Source: Unio delphinus
Lineage: Eukaryota > Mollusca > Bivalvia > Unionida > Unionidae
DNA: 64,000 nt
Direction of reading: 5' to 3'
NCBI GenBank assembly: GCA_029339505.1
Contig: JAQISU010000081.1
Location: 13,303,001-13,367,000, forward strand
In this document: piece by piece, positions 13,820 to 27,100 of the stretch
Layout: each line of letters opens with the position of its first letter
Numbering within the stretch: the first letter of the stretch is position 1
The notes under the pieces: generated by a model
What the model was told of the DNA's origin: nothing
The model's database searches: none
What the model saw: only the letters and a program-made list of their open reading frames with translations
Translations under genes and position numbers: made by a program

Positions 13820-14336
13820 AAAGATAACTGAAATCTCACTGTAAATGCAAAATATATTAATAAACAGAGAGCCAGGTGTGAAACTTCAATTTCTCTATTA
13901 AATCTTGTTACTTATTTAATAAGGCAACCACTTCTCAGTATTTAGAGGTTTATTTCACACAAAACAGCAGTGTGCCAGTTCTGTCAAAAACTCTAGCCTA
14001 CATAATAATCATCACAGCGGTTGCAAAATAATGGAAATGTTTGCATTGTTCATTATGTACACAGCCTGTTAGGAGGAAAGTTAGTCTTGAGGGAGCACTT
14101 ACTGCAACAACAGGGTTTCTCTCTGACCCCATCACAAGTCTTGGACACATGGAAATGCATATGAATCAATGTGGTAGTATCTGCAAAATGGTAAAGAACT
14201 CCAGACAAAATATTCAGTGGTGAAATCCAATGAGAAATGCTGAAGCAAGAAGGTTGTCATAAAAGTCTCAAGAAACAAAATATAAAATGGAAACAATTGA
14301 TGGGGAAAATAAAATTCATTTCATGTTTAAAAACAG
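13820..14336. repeat. Internal monomer A (U2 coordinates)
   Basis: About 515-bp degenerate repeat. Landmarks are CTTCTCAGTATTTAGAGG (CTTCTCAG at 13931), TGTGCCAGTTCTGTCA, CTCTAGCCTACATAATAATC, GAAATGTTTGCATTGTTC and GACCCCATCACAAGTCTTGG. Equivalent copies lie near 24870 (U3), 35900 (U4) and 46935 (U5). On the minus strand TTTTTGACAG|AACTGG resembles a splice acceptor, but no open frame spans the monomer. Confidence 0.8.
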
Positions 14337-14454
14337 TTGATTAATTAATTGATTTTTTTAAACTGATTAAATGGTAATTATTTTCTTACATTCTGCAATT
14401 GCCTTCTTTGTTTTCCACCACAATCTGTATTTAGATTTGGGAACTCCAAAAGAG

Positions 14455-15020
14455 GATAGAGTTACAAGCATTTGCAGAATAACTGAAATTGATTGCATCG
14501 CCAATTTTGTATACAACTTGTTGGAAGGACAGGTAAAGTCTTGATGCTAAACTTACCAAAATGACAGTCTCTTTCTTACCCCATCCTGGTAATCCATGAC
14601 TCAGAAAAGGCTACGACTATGCTTGGCAACAATTGATGATTTGCAGACCTCAAGAAAAGACCTTCAGTGGTGACATCTAATGAATAATACTGAAACGAGG
14701 AAGGATCTGCCAGACTATAGTCAAGAAGTAAAGGTAAAATGAGAATATTTGATTTAAGAAAAGAAATTATTAAATGTATACGCAAAGGAAACCTGCAAAT
14801 TAGGCAACAGAGTACATTAGAGGCACATGATTTCTCGATAGGCTGACCTGGAAAGTTGTCTTTGAACTTACCAACAACCTTTAAACGTTTCTTATTAAAC
14901 AGTGGAGTCATTTAGATTCTTACTGGTGTCAAGCTCTCAAAAAAAAAAGTTTGAAGTTTTCTTTCATAATATCAATTAAGTTGGTTGGAATGCAATAGAA
15001 GTTTAGAATGACAAAATCAG
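14455..15020. repeat. Internal segment C (U2 coordinates)
   Basis: Shares GTTACAAGCATTTGCAGAATAA and the following ~550 bp with the second half of monomer F (19697-20240), including GAAACGAGGAAGGATCTGCC and TCAATTAAGTTGGTTGGAATG. It contains a splice-donor-like CTTACCAAAATGACAG on the minus strand. It is the better preserved copy: the candidate donor and acceptor sites in it are degraded in F. Confidence 0.75.
14580..14714 (-). CDS. Candidate exon between ACTATAG| and GG|GTAAGA (U2)
   Basis: A 135-nt minus-strand segment with a pyrimidine-rich acceptor (TTTACTTCTTGACTATAG|) and a strong donor (GATGGG|GTAAGAA). The only long open frame reads LADPSSFQYYSLDVTTEG then HQLLPSIVVAFSESWITR. Its phase does not fit directly to the MTPLF exon 130 bp upstream, so either an exon is missing or one of the two is spurious. 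Copies occur in U3-U5; absent from U1. The family is not recognised. Confidence 0.25.
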
Positions 15021-15099
15021 ATGAAGATCACTTGTGATGGCTCATTGAAAGTCAAAACTTAAAATGACTCATGGAAAGGCAATACTCAAGTTAAAATAG

Positions 15100-15617
15100 C
15101 TCAAAGATTACAGAAATCTCACTGTAAATGCAAAATCTATTAATAAACAGAACTAGGTGTGAAACTTCAATTTCTCTATTAAATCTTGTTACTTATTTAA
15201 TAAGGCAACCACTTCTCAGTATTTAGAGGTTTATTTCACACAGAACAGCAGTGTGCCAGTTCTGTCAAAAACTCTAGCCTACATAATATTATCACAGTGG
15301 TTGCAAAATAATGAAAATTGTTTGCATTGTTCATTTTGTACAAAGCCTGTTAGAAGAAAATATAGTCTTGATGGTGCACGTTTTGCAACAACAGGGTTTC
15401 TCTCAGACCCCATCACAAGTCTTGGACACATGTAAATACATATGAATCAATGTAATATCTAAAAATTGGTCAAGAACTGCACACGAAATATTCAGTGGTG
15501 AAATCCAATGAGAAATGCGTAAGCAAGAAGGTTGTTACACAAATCTTAAGAAACAAAATATAAAATGGAAACAACTGATGGGGAAAACAAAATTCATTTC
15601 CTGTATAAAAACAGGTG
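15100..15617. repeat. Internal monomer B (U2 coordinates)
   Basis: Close relative of monomer A, with the CTTCTCAG landmark at 15212, 1281 bp after that of A. It shares the tail ATTCAGTGGTGAAATCCAATGAG through AAAATGGAAACAA. Copies lie near 26145 (U3), 37180 (U4) and 48215 (U5). This is the right-hand partner in the U1 deletion. Confidence 0.8.
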
Positions 15618-16461
15618 CAACAAGGATCCATGGATTAGCTCATAAGCATATGTATTAAATCATGCTGCATTTATTATTCATTGTGACCAGACCTGCAGTG
15701 GCACCTTCTATGTATGAGAGCTTAAGATATGTACAGGATTTTTTGATTTTGTGCAAGCCAGCTGAATAAAAATGCACTCAGCTGAGCAAGTCACACATCG
15801 CAACAGCACATACTATTTATTTTCAAAGCTGGGTGAGTAACATTTAGCAGAATTTCATGCAATAATTGCTTCATCTACCCACTCATGACCTCCAGTCTAG
15901 TAAATGCTCTATTTTACCATTCTCAGTATATTTGTTTACATAATGTACCACACATGGATTGATAACTGCGATGTACATGTCTATTAGCACTTAACTCCAT
16001 ATACGGAAAATAGCCATGACAAACAGAAGAAAAAAAAGCCAATACGATTAATCAGCAATTTTGAATAGCTTATTTGCATACTTTACTCAAATCAAATTTT
16101 CACCAATTACATACCTTTTGAATTTAATTCAGTGAATAAATCTGATTAATCGATACAAGGCTTTTTTTAACTAATGAAATGCCAGTTATTTTCTTACATT
16201 CTGCAATTGCCTTCTTTGTTTTCCACTACTGTTTGTATATATATTCTGTAATCCCAAAAGAGAATAGATTTGAATTCTTGAAATTTCCCCAGAGCATATA
16301 TATTGGCAAAATATTTTATTTATGATCAATGTTAATGAAACTGTTTTAAAGGACCAATTTAAATTTTAAAAAAAACATTCAAAACAGAATTTCAGTGTGC
16401 CTTCAGCTTATTGCTAGGAATTACAATCCACTTATATCCTTTATTCTTCTTTCTTTTTAAA

Positions 16462-16860
16462 GTCTTGTTACTCGTTTAATAAAAATGCAACCACTTCTCA
16501 GTATTCTGAGGTTCAATTCATACAGAATAGCTGTGTGCCACTTCTGTCAGAAACTTAGCCTTCATATTAATCATCACAGTGGTTGTTGGGTTTACAAGTG
16601 TTTGCAGAAAAAAGGAAATTGTTTGCATTGTCTGTTTTCCATACAGGTCAACAGCTAGTCAGAAAAACAAGTATAGTGACAGGGATTTTCTTTGACCCAT
16701 TTATGCAAGTCCCAGATTCTCAGGAAAGCAGGTCAATCTACTAAACTATATTTGAAAATGGGTAGACAATTCAATACGATACTTTCTATGGTGAAATCCA
16801 AGAAAACAAAATCTGAAATGAGAAAGATGTGCCACACAAGTTCTATAGAAAACTGTAAAA
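16462..16860. repeat. Internal monomer D (U2 coordinates)
   Basis: More diverged monomer, landmark CTTCTCAG at 16494, 1282 bp after B. It includes TGTGCCACTTCTGTCAGAAAC and ATTGTTTGCATTGTCTGTTT. In U1 and U2, 23 bp containing the minus-strand donor-like motif CTTACCAAAATG are missing. U3-U5 keep them and match C and F there, so the deletion is the derived state. Confidence 0.75.
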
Positions 16861-16946
16861 GGTGACTTTTCTTCTGGTAAAAAAATAACCAATAATGTAT
16901 AAATAAATCAAAAAAGATTTGGGGAACTTTCCAACAAGTCTATGTA

Positions 16947-17180
16947 TTAAAGCATACTGCATTTCTTATTGTTGGTGATGAGAGAGACACCGTCATTTTC
17001 CATGCATAAAGAGTTTGACATTAGGAGAATATTTTTGAATGTTAAGCAAACCAAGGGAATAAAAATGCAATGACGAGGAAATTTCCTTTCTTGATATACC
17101 AACCTCTTTTTCAAAGTTGAGCAATAATTTTCATGTGCTATTTCTTTCATTACCATATCAATTCCTTTATTAAAGTGCAT
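16947..17180 (-). CDS. Conserved short ORF of unknown meaning (U2)
   Basis: A 77-residue minus-strand ORF present in all five units (5887, 16947, 28019, 39053 and 50079), containing GIDMVMKEIAHENYCSTLKK. A possible exon core lies between TAATAAAG| and AAGAG|GTTGGT (17104-17164), but the acceptor lacks a pyrimidine tract. Amino-acid changes between units are few (Asn/Lys; Arg/Cys in U5). No family is recognised. Near-identity of the repeats means conservation carries little weight. Confidence 0.2.
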   Translation of the reverse strand: MHFNKGIDMVMKEIAHENYCSTLKKRLVYQERKFPRHCIFIPLVCLTFKNILLMSNSLCMENDGVSLITNNKKCSML

Positions 17181-17856
17181 TAAATGCTCAAATTAACCCA
17201 TCTCCATCTAATAATCTTAACATGCTGTAATATTCCTTGCTATGGTCATTGATAACTGGTGCATGCTCATATTTTATATTATTGTAGAGCTGCATATTGA
17301 GCAAAGTGACCAAATTATTTGCCAAACAAACCATGTGAAACAAATGGAAGTAAAAAATTAGCTAAGTTGTAAACAGCATAGTAGTATTCTGTTTACTCAA
17401 ATTTGCTCTTTGCAAATCACACTTTGATTTTAATCCAAGTAGTCAAACCACTTTACTTATATTCGTGTTGGCTCTTTTTACAGCCTGTTTAGATGGCAAT
17501 GATGGTTCTTTCAATTTATAATTAGGTTTTATATTTCACCATTATATTTTGTCTCAGAATTAGACTGATTTCAGAAATCTTACATTTCAGTGAGAATTAG
17601 CTTGAAAATATCTCTTCCTAAGCAGTGAAAATTTGTTGAAGATCGAATTCAAACATGTCAAAAGGAATGTAGATTTCTGGGATCTCTAAACTAATGAAAA
17701 ACATATGTAACAGCTTTTAATACTTGTCAAACATTTCTCAACATTATATTTTCTAAGAAAGAAATGCAATCTAAGATCTTAAACTATGCGATGAAACATA
17801 CCAGCTATTTATTCAACACAATAATAGGTTTTTACATTGTAAACCTAAATCACATT

Positions 17857-18130
17857 TCTCTATTTAATCGTGGTTCTTATTTAATTGCAATGCAGCCACT
17901 TCTCAGTATTGAAGTTCAGTTCATACAGAACAGCTGTGTGCCACTTCTGTCAGAAACAGCCTTCTAATGATCATCACAGTGGCTGTCTAGGTTTACAAGT
18001 GTTTGCAGAATAATGGAAATTGTTTGCATTGTATAGTTTGTATACAACTTGCTGGAAGGACATGCATAGTCTTGATGCTACACGTGTAAATGAAAGGGTT
18101 TTTGTTTGACCCCATCAGAAGACTCTAAAA
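17857..18130. repeat. Internal monomer E (U2 coordinates)
   Basis: Monomer with CTTCTCAGTATTGAAGTTC (landmark 17899, 1405 bp after D), GTGCCACTTCTGTCAGAAAC, GTTTACAAGTGTTTGCAG and TTTGACCCCATCAGAAG. A diverged copy sits in the array edge at about 51009-51265. Confidence 0.75.
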
Positions 18131-18265
18131 AGTATTATTTTCCTTCGCAATATTTGAGAGAAGTGTAAGATAACCTTGGTGATGTAGAAAAATGTTAACA
18201 ATACATAAACAAAACAAACTACATGTATTCATAAGCTCTTTAATGCAATGATTAAGATTGCCATC
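18125..18265 (-). CDS. Candidate exon after a strong acceptor (U2)
   Basis: Minus strand: TTTTTTTTACCTTCATGTCCATAATTTCCAG| is a near-ideal splice acceptor. It is followed by a 46-codon open segment reading DGNLNHCIKELMNTCSLFC and ending at a TAG at 18125. Copies are at 7065-7205, 29197-29337 and 40231-40371. U1 has Phe in place of Leu, and U3 has a Tyr just upstream. Function is not recognised. Confidence 0.22.
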   Translation of the reverse strand, partial: DGNLNHCIKELMNTCSLFCLCIVNIFLHHQGYLTLLSNIAKENNTF

Positions 18266-18588
18266 CTGGAAATTATGGACATGAAGGTAAAAAAAAATCG
18301 TGATTCTTTTGAAAATTAGGGACACTTATCGCAGCAAAGAAAAATACCAAATTAAAGCCAAAACAATGATAAAATCATTTACAAATATTACAAAACTGCC
18401 TATGTATCATGATGTAACAGTATTAACAATACACAACTTTTTGTTTTCTTATAATTGTTCTCCAAGCTGCTTCTGGTTCTTTTCAGCTTTTTCAGTAGCT
18501 CTTTTTCCAAAAACATTTCATTCTAATTAGGGTGCGTTTACAATCCATGTCAGACATTTTCAACTCCAGACACACATGAAGCGTTTAT

Positions 18589-19062
18589 TAGGGCATAACC
18601 GATTAGCATTTTTCTACAGATTTCCGATTCCGGATTTTGGGCATGAAATTTTTCTGATTCCGGATACGATTCAATTAATCGGAAATGCTAAATCCGTATT
18701 TTTTTTTTCTAAAAAATTTAATCTTCCGTTTCCGGGTTTCTGGTATCTGGTTTTGCAGTGTCTAGCATGTTACTTAGTACTTTACCATATCCAGCTTCAT
18801 TTCCGGTTTTTACCCGCCAGTTCAAATAGATTGTCTCACAGCGTGGTTGTGTTGACCATACTGGACTTTTCTGACTTCTTATTTAACTTTATTAATGCAC
18901 TATCGAATGACACGCAGTGATAGACACGGTGCTATAGAAATTCAACTTCATTATTTTTATTATCCGAATCAGTCGTTCCTGCCTTGTCCGACTCCCGATT
19001 AATCGGAAGATCATACTATCCGATGGAATCCGATTTCCAGATCAAAAGTCGGTTATGCCCTA
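18589..19062. mobile_element. hAT-type MITE in U2
   Basis: 474-bp copy at the same site with the same GCGTTTAT duplication (18581-18588, 19063-19070). It differs from U1 by one extra T in the poly-T run and a few substitutions. Confidence 0.93.
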
Positions 19063-19566
19063 GCGTTTATAGAACATGTTCAATTATAGTTTGCAAATAA
19101 ACACAAATGTTTAAAATATCCATATAAAAAAAACAACAGCAAAATAACAAAACGCAGTAAATCATGAAGAAAACAAAAAGAAAATGAAGCAATATGGATA
19201 ACAATGTGAAAATGAGGACACCAGTTATTGGAAAAGACTGGGAAGGACCAAAACAAACCGTACTTATTTTTATTGCACATTATATACTGGAAACTAATGT
19301 CAGAAATTATCCAGAATGACAGGAAATGGAGTCAAACTGATAATACAATACAAATTACCAGGGAAGACTTGAAAGAGCAAAAACAAGACTTGCATATGGC
19401 TTCAACTCCTGCTAAATACTGTTTGGTTTATCCTTTCTGAAAATATAATTTCTGGACTACAAGTGTGATTCATGAACAGGCTTGGCAATTTGGGACCTTC
19501 AGGCCCAATGTACGATGATGGGCAAGTGAGATTTATGTTTATATCCTTCATTGTTCACCCAATTTC

Positions 19567-20240
19567 ATCTTTAAATTTTAAATCTTGCTACTCAATAATG
19601 CAAACACATCTCAGTCATTTCAGGTTTACCTCACACAGAGCAGCCATTTGCCACATGTCTGAAACTCTAGCCTACATAATAATCATCAGTTATCGTTAGG
19701 GTTACAAGCATTTGCAGAATAATTGAAATTGTTTGCATTGCCCATTTTGTATACAGCTTGTTGAAAGAACAAGTACAGTCTTAATGCTATACTTACCAAA
19801 ATGACAGCTTCTCTTTGACTCCATCCAGAGAGTCTGTGAATCTCAGAAAAGGGTAAGACTCTGCTTGGCAACAATTGATGAATTACACACCTCAAGAAGA
19901 GACCTTAGTGATGACATCTAATGAAAAATGCTGAAACGAGGAAGGATCTGCCAGATTAGTCATAAAACAAATGTAAAATGTGAATATTTGATTTGAGAAA
20001 GGAAAATATTAAATGTATACACAAAGGAAACATGCAAAATAGGCAATCAAGTGCATTACAGGGACAGGATTTCTCAAATTCTAACCGGAGCAGTTGGAAT
20101 TTGAACTTATCAACAATTTAACATGTTATTAAACAGTGGACAGTCATTTTGATTCTTGTCACGAGTTTTCCAGTTTTCTTCCATGATATCAATTAAATTG
20201 GTTGGAATGCAATGGAAGCCTAGCATGCCAAAATCAGATT
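19567..20240. repeat. Internal monomer F (U2 coordinates)
   Basis: Most diverged recognisable monomer core (landmark CATCTCAGTC at 19607, 1708 bp after E; about 1226 bp if the 474-bp MITE and its 8-bp duplication are removed). It is followed by a segment homologous to C. On the minus strand the ORF at 19686-19895 simply reads this repeat. Confidence 0.7.
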
Positions 20241-20940
20241 AAGTACATAACTTTAATTAAACAAATAAAAATATCCTAGAATGAATCAAGTGTTTCGATA
20301 ACTCCATTTCATTTAAGTTATTCTTTAAACTAATTTCAACATTCCCTTCAGCATAATTGCAGGTCATAAGAACTTAAAAATGGTATTTTGCTTATGTCAG
20401 CATTTCAATCTATTAGAAAAAAGGTATCAGAAAATGCAATAGGACTTTAGTTTATATAAAAGCACCAGTATGGGCTGCCAAATGAATGAGATATTTTTGA
20501 AAATTTTACTTCTAGTTCAATGTTGCAATTTAAGCAGCAAGACAGAGAAAAACACAAATATCAGGGAAACCATCTTACTTTGTAGGACCAAGCACTTTGC
20601 GAAGAACACTGGTGAGTCTTAAGTAAACATATCCTCATCTATCTTGGCTAAGGCAAAGATGACCAATTCAGGAAGGCATATAAAAGTGACATAAAGATTG
20701 TGATCAGAACTATTCTGAGTTGTTAATGGCTGCAACAGTCTGATGATGCTGTAATGATCCAAAATGAAGCAGGAACAATGATAAATGAATACTATTAAAA
20801 GACATGAAAGCCAACATATATTAGATAGATTGTATACATTTTGAACAAGAATGTGACAACAAAAGATTTGCACAAAAATTGGGAGATTGAAAATATAATT
20901 AAATCATTAGTAAAGTAAATCATTTTGAAATACTTTCAAG

Positions 20941-21127
20941 TCATATTTTGTACGACACTAATTGTGGCTCTATATCTTTGCTTGCCAAATGGACTGATAA
21001 ATAAACAATTTCCCACTGCCAGCCCATGTTTGCAGCAATACTTTTGGCATCCCTCTGGTATGTAGTCATACTTTCGATATTAATCTTAAAATATATCCTT
21101 TCTATGTTCAGTTCCTTCCACCATTTT
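20941..21127 (-). CDS. Candidate exon, KWWK type (U3)
   Basis: Identical in protein to the U1 and U2 copies; acceptor-like border intact. Confidence 0.35.
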
Positions 21128-24100
21128 CTGACAATGAACAACACACACCATGCTATTGGTTAGTTGGCATTAAATATTAAGGGAGGAAACTCATGAAATC
21201 CAAGAGATGTCGCTAGAATAAAGAACCAATATATCTGTTCAATCTGCCAAGTTGAAGATGACGTTATCATATCAGAACCTTGGCTAGTGAAGACAGTGGT
21301 CGTATAATGTAACTAATCAAGTTCAGTGAATTGCAAAAATATTTAGAAAGATAAACCCTTTAACTACCACCCAACACCCAAAGATGTAAAGGAATTACAA
21401 TTCTATAAAGTGTGTATAAATTAAAAGAGAAAGGGTAACATATGCAAAATTGTTCAAACATATGATTAAAATTTCTTACAAAAGCTGCAATCCCTCATAA
21501 AGTTAGACTTTATTTTAAGTGATGCATCTTTATATACTTTCTGCATGCACTTCATGTAGGGTTATGATGATAAGAAAAATTACACAAAAATAAAATAAAC
21601 TTCTCAAATAGCTCAGCTTCTAGACTTTTTGGGTTGTCACTACTATGACTATTTAAGTGGGAGCAAATGTTAACTTGCACAGAGCTACAATAAACATTCT
21701 GTGAACATTTAATGTCCCTGGTGTTCTTTGGTAGATAAGCAACACAGCATCAATTCAAATTTCACATCAATGAGTGACTGGACAAAAAACAGTGCACCCA
21801 GTGAAAAGTGATAAACTGGGCTGGTCATTTTATATGGAATCACTCACGTTGATGTTTCTCTACTCACGTTGATGTTTCTCTGCAAACTAAGATTCAAAAC
21901 TGTTTAATGCACATTGTCAATAAATACTTAGGAATTATACAAGTAAATATGACTTTTTCAAACAAAAATAATGCAAAGCCCTCGGAACCTAATTGTTTGT
22001 ATATTCAAATGCTCTTACTGCATTAAGCACTTAAGTAACCACTTTAATCCATTGTGTGTTAATCTCTGCAAACTAAGATTGAAAAAACTGTTTAATGAAC
22101 ATAATACAAAATTACTTAGGAAATTATATATTAGTAAGTTTTGTGTGAATCATGCATTCTATTAAGGATAAATGAAACAAAATACACATGATAGATTTGT
22201 CCTTTTATCCAATTCATACATTTTGGTATATTCATACAAACTACTATTTCATAAAATTGGTGTAGGATGCAAAAATCTCAAAAGTAATACTTTATGACGA
22301 GAGATTTTGCAGAAAGAATTCCTTATTCCAAATTATAACCCCTTGTGTGGGCCTTCTTGATCACACTGCATAAATGATTATTCTATCACATTCCCTTGTA
22401 AAAACAATGAGTTATATTTCAAATGGTACTAATGCAGGATGAGGACAAAATATCCCCATCAATCTTTTGGACATCTAGAAATAGCTATAAACACGATTTG
22501 CTATAACCGACTTTGAATATAATAAAAAAATACTGCTGAAAAGGAGATATTCACCGACATGAAAACTAATTTTGTCCCTTCATTATTTACATCAGTCACT
22601 AATTTAACATTATTTTTGGGCTCGAAATCAGTCACTGGTATCTCCATTAACACTTTTTGAATTCCAGAATTCTATTGTATTGCAAACATTTCAAATCATT
22701 CACATCATCAGCCAGTATAAGCCTAATGAAATCATCATCTGAAGATAAACCTTGATTTTTGGTGTTTTCTAAAAAGCTCGTATTTGAACTGGTCATTTGA
22801 AAAATTTACTTGATGCAAGGTTCAAACTATCAATAAATGCTTCATCTAGGGCCAACAACCAGTAATGTCAGGCTAAGAGCTCTAAAACAGAAGTCTAAGT
22901 GAAAAGAGATGCCATGACATGCACTACAATACCTCTAATGACACGACTTGTGACAAGCAATTTTAATAATAAGTGGAAGCTCTTGTGCACCACCTCTCTC
23001 ATATTAAGCAAATTCATTTTTTAAAAATAGCAAGATTTGCATGATTAATTGCTCTGACAGCATTCATGTTACTTTTGCAAGAGTGATCTCTCAGACAAAT
23101 GCCTCGATTAGCCTCATTGTATCTGAGAGTACTAATTGCTGGTCAAAAACTGACCAGTGGCATAGACTCAACAGATGCCAGACTCGTCATCTTGTTGTCA
23201 TCATGGAGATGTCTTTTTATATTCAAGCAGCAGGAAGTAGCCGGGAACTGGAGAAGGGTAGAGGTACAGAGAAAAGAAATAAGGCAAAGAACATCATACA
23301 AACCTCCCACTTCTAAACAGATGGTTTAAATTCACTTTTGCTGCTTGATCAGTCAGCATCAACACAGACCTCTGGTTGCTTCCCTATTGTCCAATAATAA
23401 TTTGGAAGAAAAACAATCAAAAAATGTATCACAGGAAGGTGACACGTGAAATTAAATGCAAAGACCAATTATGCTGTTCCAATCTTTTCAACAAAGGTCA
23501 GACCCAGAAAAATCTATTATTTTCCTACCAGCTTACTACCTTTATAAATAAATTTCAAAGGCAATTTTTTCTTCATATATTTCAAAAAGTTGTGGGCATG
23601 TAACAATCATTTCTGCCTGTTCAGCTTAATTTTCAGTTTGTTCATGGCTGCAGAACATGGGACTTTTCAAGCACTTAAGACTGAACAGCCAAACTGTCAC
23701 TGTCCTAAGGAAAACTTCCTTTACCTAGTAAGCAATTCAACTATACTGGATAAACTTCGGGGTTTTTTAGTTAGTGGCAAGGAAGAGAATGAATATTTGG
23801 AGAATACAACAAAATCTGAACCAAACTGGAGTAAAAATTTAATTCCATTTGATTGATCAATTAAAAGGTTTTTTTTAAGAAGTCTATCATCAATTGTTGT
23901 AACAGTATGTGTGTTGATGTTCAGAACTGACATTCATCAAATAAATCAGAGACTCTAGTCTAAATTATGCCAAATTCATCACAACATCCACTCTTCAATA
24001 TTTTACAATTTTGATTCAACTTAATTCAAGACGACCTATATAATAAGAAAAAATGTTTAAACAAAAATTCAATACTTATAGAATAAGACAAATAACTACA

Positions 24101-27100
24101 ATCTTGTTGTTGAAGTTGTCTAGTTACCTATTGTAAGCATACCTGAAAATTAAATATATGTTGGAAATCTCTGCAGAATGAATGCTCTTAACACTGGCAG
24201 CTCTTGCTTCCAAAACTTAAGTCTAGAGTCCCAAGATCCTCAGTCCATAAACTTTACCAGAGAGTACTAATTGCTAAACAAAAACTGACTAGTGCCAAAG
24301 ATCTTGACAAGATTTCAGAATCACTATCTAGTTGTTATCATAGAGATTATACTATTCATTCAGGTTTTTAATATTTGCTTTTCAATGTAATATTTACATC
24401 ATCAGGCTAGTAAATTTAAAATTTTTTGTTTCCTTAATTAAACAAGATCCTGAACAAGGAAATCCAACGTCACATTTCTAGAAAATGTCAGACAATATAA
24501 AGGCAAGCGTGTTCCTCCAAGAGAATGGTGCTCTACTGGATGAAAAACATAAAGAAATTCAAGATGCGACTGTTTCTTAATTTTACTTACTAAGTGTTGA
24601 TATCATCTCAGATATTCTTCAGTGCTAACAAATGTTTCTGATTAGCTTCTGTGGTGGACATAATGAATCTCTTTCAAAGCCAAGTCAGCCACAATGTTTG
24701 CATGAAAGTAATAACCTGCATATAGAAATACCTGCTGACATCTATGAATTTTATACATAGATCAGCATTGTTCTATAGTATTGCTGACCAGGGACAAACT
24801 TGATGTCATGACCAGATAAAGTTTACTTGTGATGGCTCATTAAAAAGAAAAACCTAACTTAAAATGGCTCAAAGATAACTGAAATCTCAATGTAAATGCA
24901 AAATATATTAAGAAACAGAGAGCCAGGTGTGAAACTTAAATTTCTCTATTAAATCTTGTTACTTATTTAATAAGGCAACCACTTCTCAGTATTTAGAGGC
25001 TTATTTCACACAAAACAGCAGTGTGCCAGTTCTGTCAAAAACTCTAGCCTACATAATAATCATCACAGCGGTTGCAAAATAATGGAAATGTTTGCATTGT
25101 TCATTATGTACACAGCCTGTTAGGAGGAAAGTTAGTCTTGAGGGAGCACTTACTGCAACAACAGGGTTTCTCTCTGACCCCATCACAAGTCTTGGACACA
25201 TGGAAATGCATATGAATCAATGTGGTAGTATCTGCAAAATGGTAAAGAACTCCAGACAAAATATTCAGTGGTGAAATCCAATGAGAAATGCTGAAGCAAG
25301 AAGGTTGTCATAAAAGTCTCAAGAAACAAAATATAAAATGGAAACAATTGATGGGGAAAATAAAATTCATTTCATGTTTAAAAACAGTTGATTAATTAAT
25401 TGATTTTTTTAAACTGATTAAATGGTAATTATTTTCTTACATTCTGCAATTGCCTTCTTTGTTTTCCACCACAATCTGTATTTAGATTTGGGAACTCCAA
25501 AATAGGATAGAGTTACAAGCATTTGCAGAATAACTGAAATTGATTGCATCGCCCATTTTGTATACAACTTGTTGGAAGGACAGGTAAAGTCTTGATGCTA
25601 AACTTACCAAAATGACAGTCTCTTTCTTACCCCATCCTGGTAATCCATGACTCAGAAAAGGCTACGACTATGCTTGGCAACAATTGATGATTTGCAGACC
25701 TCAAGAAAAGACCTTCAGTGGTGACATCTAATGAATAATACTGAAACGAGGAAGGATCTGCCAGACTATAGTCAAGAAGTAAATGTAAAATGAGAATATT
25801 TGATTTAAGAAAAGAAATTATTAAATGTATACGCAAAGGAAACCTGCAAATTAGGCAACAGAGTACATTAGAGGCACATGATTTCTCGATAGGCTTACCT
25901 GGAAAGTTGTCTTTGAACTTATCAACAACCTTTAAACGTTTCTTATTAAACAGTGGAGTCATTTAGATTCTTACTGGTGTCAAGCTCTCAAAAAAAAAAG
26001 TTTGAAGTTTTCTTTCATAATATCAATTAAGTTGGTTGGAATGCAATAGAAGTTTAGAATGACAAAATCAGATGAAGATCACTTGTGATGGCTCATTGAA
26101 AGTCAAAACTTAAAATGACTCATGGAAAGGCAATACTCAAGTTAAAATAGCTCAAAGATTACAGAAATCTCACTGTAAATGCAAAATCTATTAATAAACA
26201 GAACTAGAATTGAAACTTCAATTTCTCTATTAAATATTGTTACTTATTTAATAAGACAACCACTTCTCAGTATTTAGAGGTTTATTTCACACAGAACAGC
26301 AGCATGCCAGTTCTGTCAAAAACTCTAGCCTACATAATATCATCACAGTGGTTGCAAAATAATGAAAATTGTTTGCATTGTTCATTATGTACAAAGCCTG
26401 TTAGAAGAAAATATAGTCTTGATGGTGCACGTTTTGCAACAACAGGGTTTCTCTCAGACCCCATCACAAGTCTTGGACACATGTAAATACATATGAATCA
26501 ATGTAATATCTAAAAATTGGTCAAGAACTGCACACGAAATATTCAGTGGTGAAATCCAATGAGAAATGCGTAAGCAAGAAGGTTGTTACACAAATCTTAA
26601 GAAACAAAATATAAAATGGAAACAACTGATGGGGAAAACAAAATTCATTTCCTGTATAAAAACAGGTGCAACAAGGATCCATGGATTAGCTCATAAGCAT
26701 ATGTATTAAATCATGCTGCATTTATTATTCATTGTGACCAGACCTGCAGAGGCACCTTCTATGTATGAGAGCTTAAGATATGTACAGGATTTTTGATTTT
26801 GTGCAAGCCAGCTGAATAAAAATGCACTCAGCTGAGCAAATCACACATAGCAACAGCACATACTATTTATTTTCAAAGCTGGGTGAGTAACATTTAGCAG
26901 AATTTCATGCAATAATTGCTTCATCTACCCACTCATGACCTCCAGTCTAGTAAATGCTCTATTTTACCATTCTCAATATATTTGTTTACATCATGTACCA
27001 CACATGGATTGATAACTGCGATGTACATGTCTATTAGCACTTAACTCCATATACGGAAAATAGCCATGACAAACAGAAGAAAAAAAAGCCAATACGATTA

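Larger units (their letters stand above)
9784..20812. repeat. Tandem unit U2 (11029 bp)
   Basis: Full-length copy used here as reference for sub-unit positions. It contains decayed internal monomers A (13820), C (14455), B (15100), D (16462), E (17857) and F (19567), one MITE (18589-19062), and the minus-strand candidate exons. It shares with U1 the 23-bp deletion in monomer D, and lacks the 31-bp stretch present in U1. Confidence 0.95.
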
